6,423 bases of DNA, taken from NCBI GenBank assembly GCA_022567015.1, contig JADFHR010000187.1, positions 1 to 6,423 on the forward strand, written 5' to 3'. Below are positions 5,843 through 6,423 of the stretch, one piece after another. The position numbers and the translations under genes were made by a program. The notes beneath the pieces were generated by a model. The model was not told the origin of the DNA. It ran no database searches and saw nothing but the letters and a program-made list of their open reading frames with translations. This DNA comes from Pseudomonadota bacterium. GTDB taxonomy: Bacteria; Pseudomonadota; Alphaproteobacteria; Rhodospirillales; 2-02-FULL-58-16. The first letter of the stretch is position 1. The number at the start of each line of letters is the position of its first letter.

Positions 5843-6423
5843 CTACTTGCGAACTACTTGTGGATCGAAGTCGTCCGCCGTATCCCCATCGTCTAGAGCA
5901 ATCGGCTCACGATCCAGGTCACTGCCGTCAGAAAGATAGATGCGCTCGACATAGGAGACAAACGTGCCGTTCTTAATCACGGGGCGCGTAAGTTCTGCGG
6001 CACCATTTTCGTCAACCATAAGGTAGTAAGTTGCCCACCTCTCGGGTTGGCGAGGCGCAAAATCCGGCAGCGAGCCAAACAAGTTCCCGACGCAAACCCG
6101 CTCCGCGCCTGCGCCCTTGCGCGAACGCGGCTTCGGCTTCTGCTCATCGTTACAGGCGACATCCACGTTTGCGAATACGACCTTCACTTTGATAGCATCG
6201 TTCCGGATCGCCTCGACGCCATCGGGACGGTCGAGTAGCCAAGCATCGCCGACAAATCCGTCGCGAAGCGCCCACGTCCCGTGCTGATATGAAAACGTGC
6301 CGGCGGCGTTCGCAGGATGGAAAGCCGTAGCATCAGCGCCCGCAGAAATCGCGATCGCTACTACCTTCAGAAGGCGAGTGCGCGGCCCTAACTGCAGTTC
6401 CGCCAAACGGCGGTCTACGTCCC
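5843..6423 (-). CDS. Uncharacterised protein upstream of XRE-ImmA, N-terminus outside the window
   Basis: I do not recognise a characterised family. The frame is open to the window edge, where it reads DVDRRLAELQLGPRTRLLKVV. A TTG at 6406-6404 could start a 187-residue version but has no Shine-Dalgarno, so I treat the gene as 5'-partial and probably missing only a few residues. Visible features are a soluble protein without membrane segments, a motif-like stretch GTFSYQHGTWALRDGF, a basic patch PKPRSRKGAGAERVCVGNLF that looks conserved in style, two cysteines, and a strongly acidic tail (LDDGDTADDFDPQVV) ending in RK. The gene ends 10 nt before the GTG of the XRE-ImmA gene and shares its lower GC content, so the two are probably one operon. 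It could be a partner, substrate or effector controlled by that protease-regulator; this is inferred from context only. Confidence 0.75.
   Translation of the reverse strand, partial: DVDRRLAELQLGPRTRLLKVVAIAISAGADATAFHPANAAGTFSYQHGTWALRDGFVGDAWLLDRPDGVEAIRNDAIKVKVVFANVDVACNDEQKPKPRSRKGAGAERVCVGNLFGSLPDFAPRQPERWATYYLMVDENGAAELTRPVIKNGTFVSYVERIYLSDGSDLDREPIALDDGDTADDFDPQVVRK

Noticed and set aside
6404..6406. TTG as the true start of the unknown protein
   Set aside because: There is no Shine-Dalgarno, and the frame continues open to the window edge with protein-like sequence, so a start just outside is more likely.

Overview
The window reads like a high-GC bacterial chromosome, probably a pseudomonadote of the Alphaproteobacteria. 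That guess rests on the GC-rich codon use of the first 4.7 kb and on the TPR plus 2OG-Fe(II) oxygenase-like proteins, which are common in that class. No rRNA or other taxonomic marker is present, so it is an inference. No tRNA, rRNA, CRISPR array, insertion sequence or integrase is visible.

Layout: (1) 75-1667, plus strand, a complete cytoplasmic-type gamma-glutamyltransferase-family Ntn-hydrolase. It has the autoprocessing threonine but not the usual glutathione-binding residues. (2) 1661-4669, minus strand, two tandem paralogues 18 nt apart. Each has a basic N-terminus, a TPR array, a linker and a C-terminal putative 2OG-Fe(II) oxygenase domain. The downstream paralogue converges on the hydrolase gene, and the two stop regions overlap by 7 nt. 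(3) 4670-4755, a short spacer with a -35-like hexamer, a repeated octamer and a GC hairpin. It lies where base composition changes. (4) 4756-6423, minus strand, a distinctly A/T-richer two-gene unit: a conserved-looking protein of unknown function, cut by the window edge, then after 10 nt an XRE-HTH/ImmA-IrrE metallopeptidase fusion. This end looks horizontally acquired.

How the genes work together: the two TPR-oxygenase genes are almost certainly co-transcribed and could act as a pair, for example on different partners or as a heteromer. The unknown gene and the XRE-ImmA gene form a separate unit resembling regulator/protease switches of mobile elements and toxin-antitoxin-like or defence loci. 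Nothing in the sequence links the hydrolase functionally to the other genes. The best candidates for undescribed biology are the oxygenase pair, with its unusual HxH metal motif, and the unknown partner of the XRE-ImmA protease.
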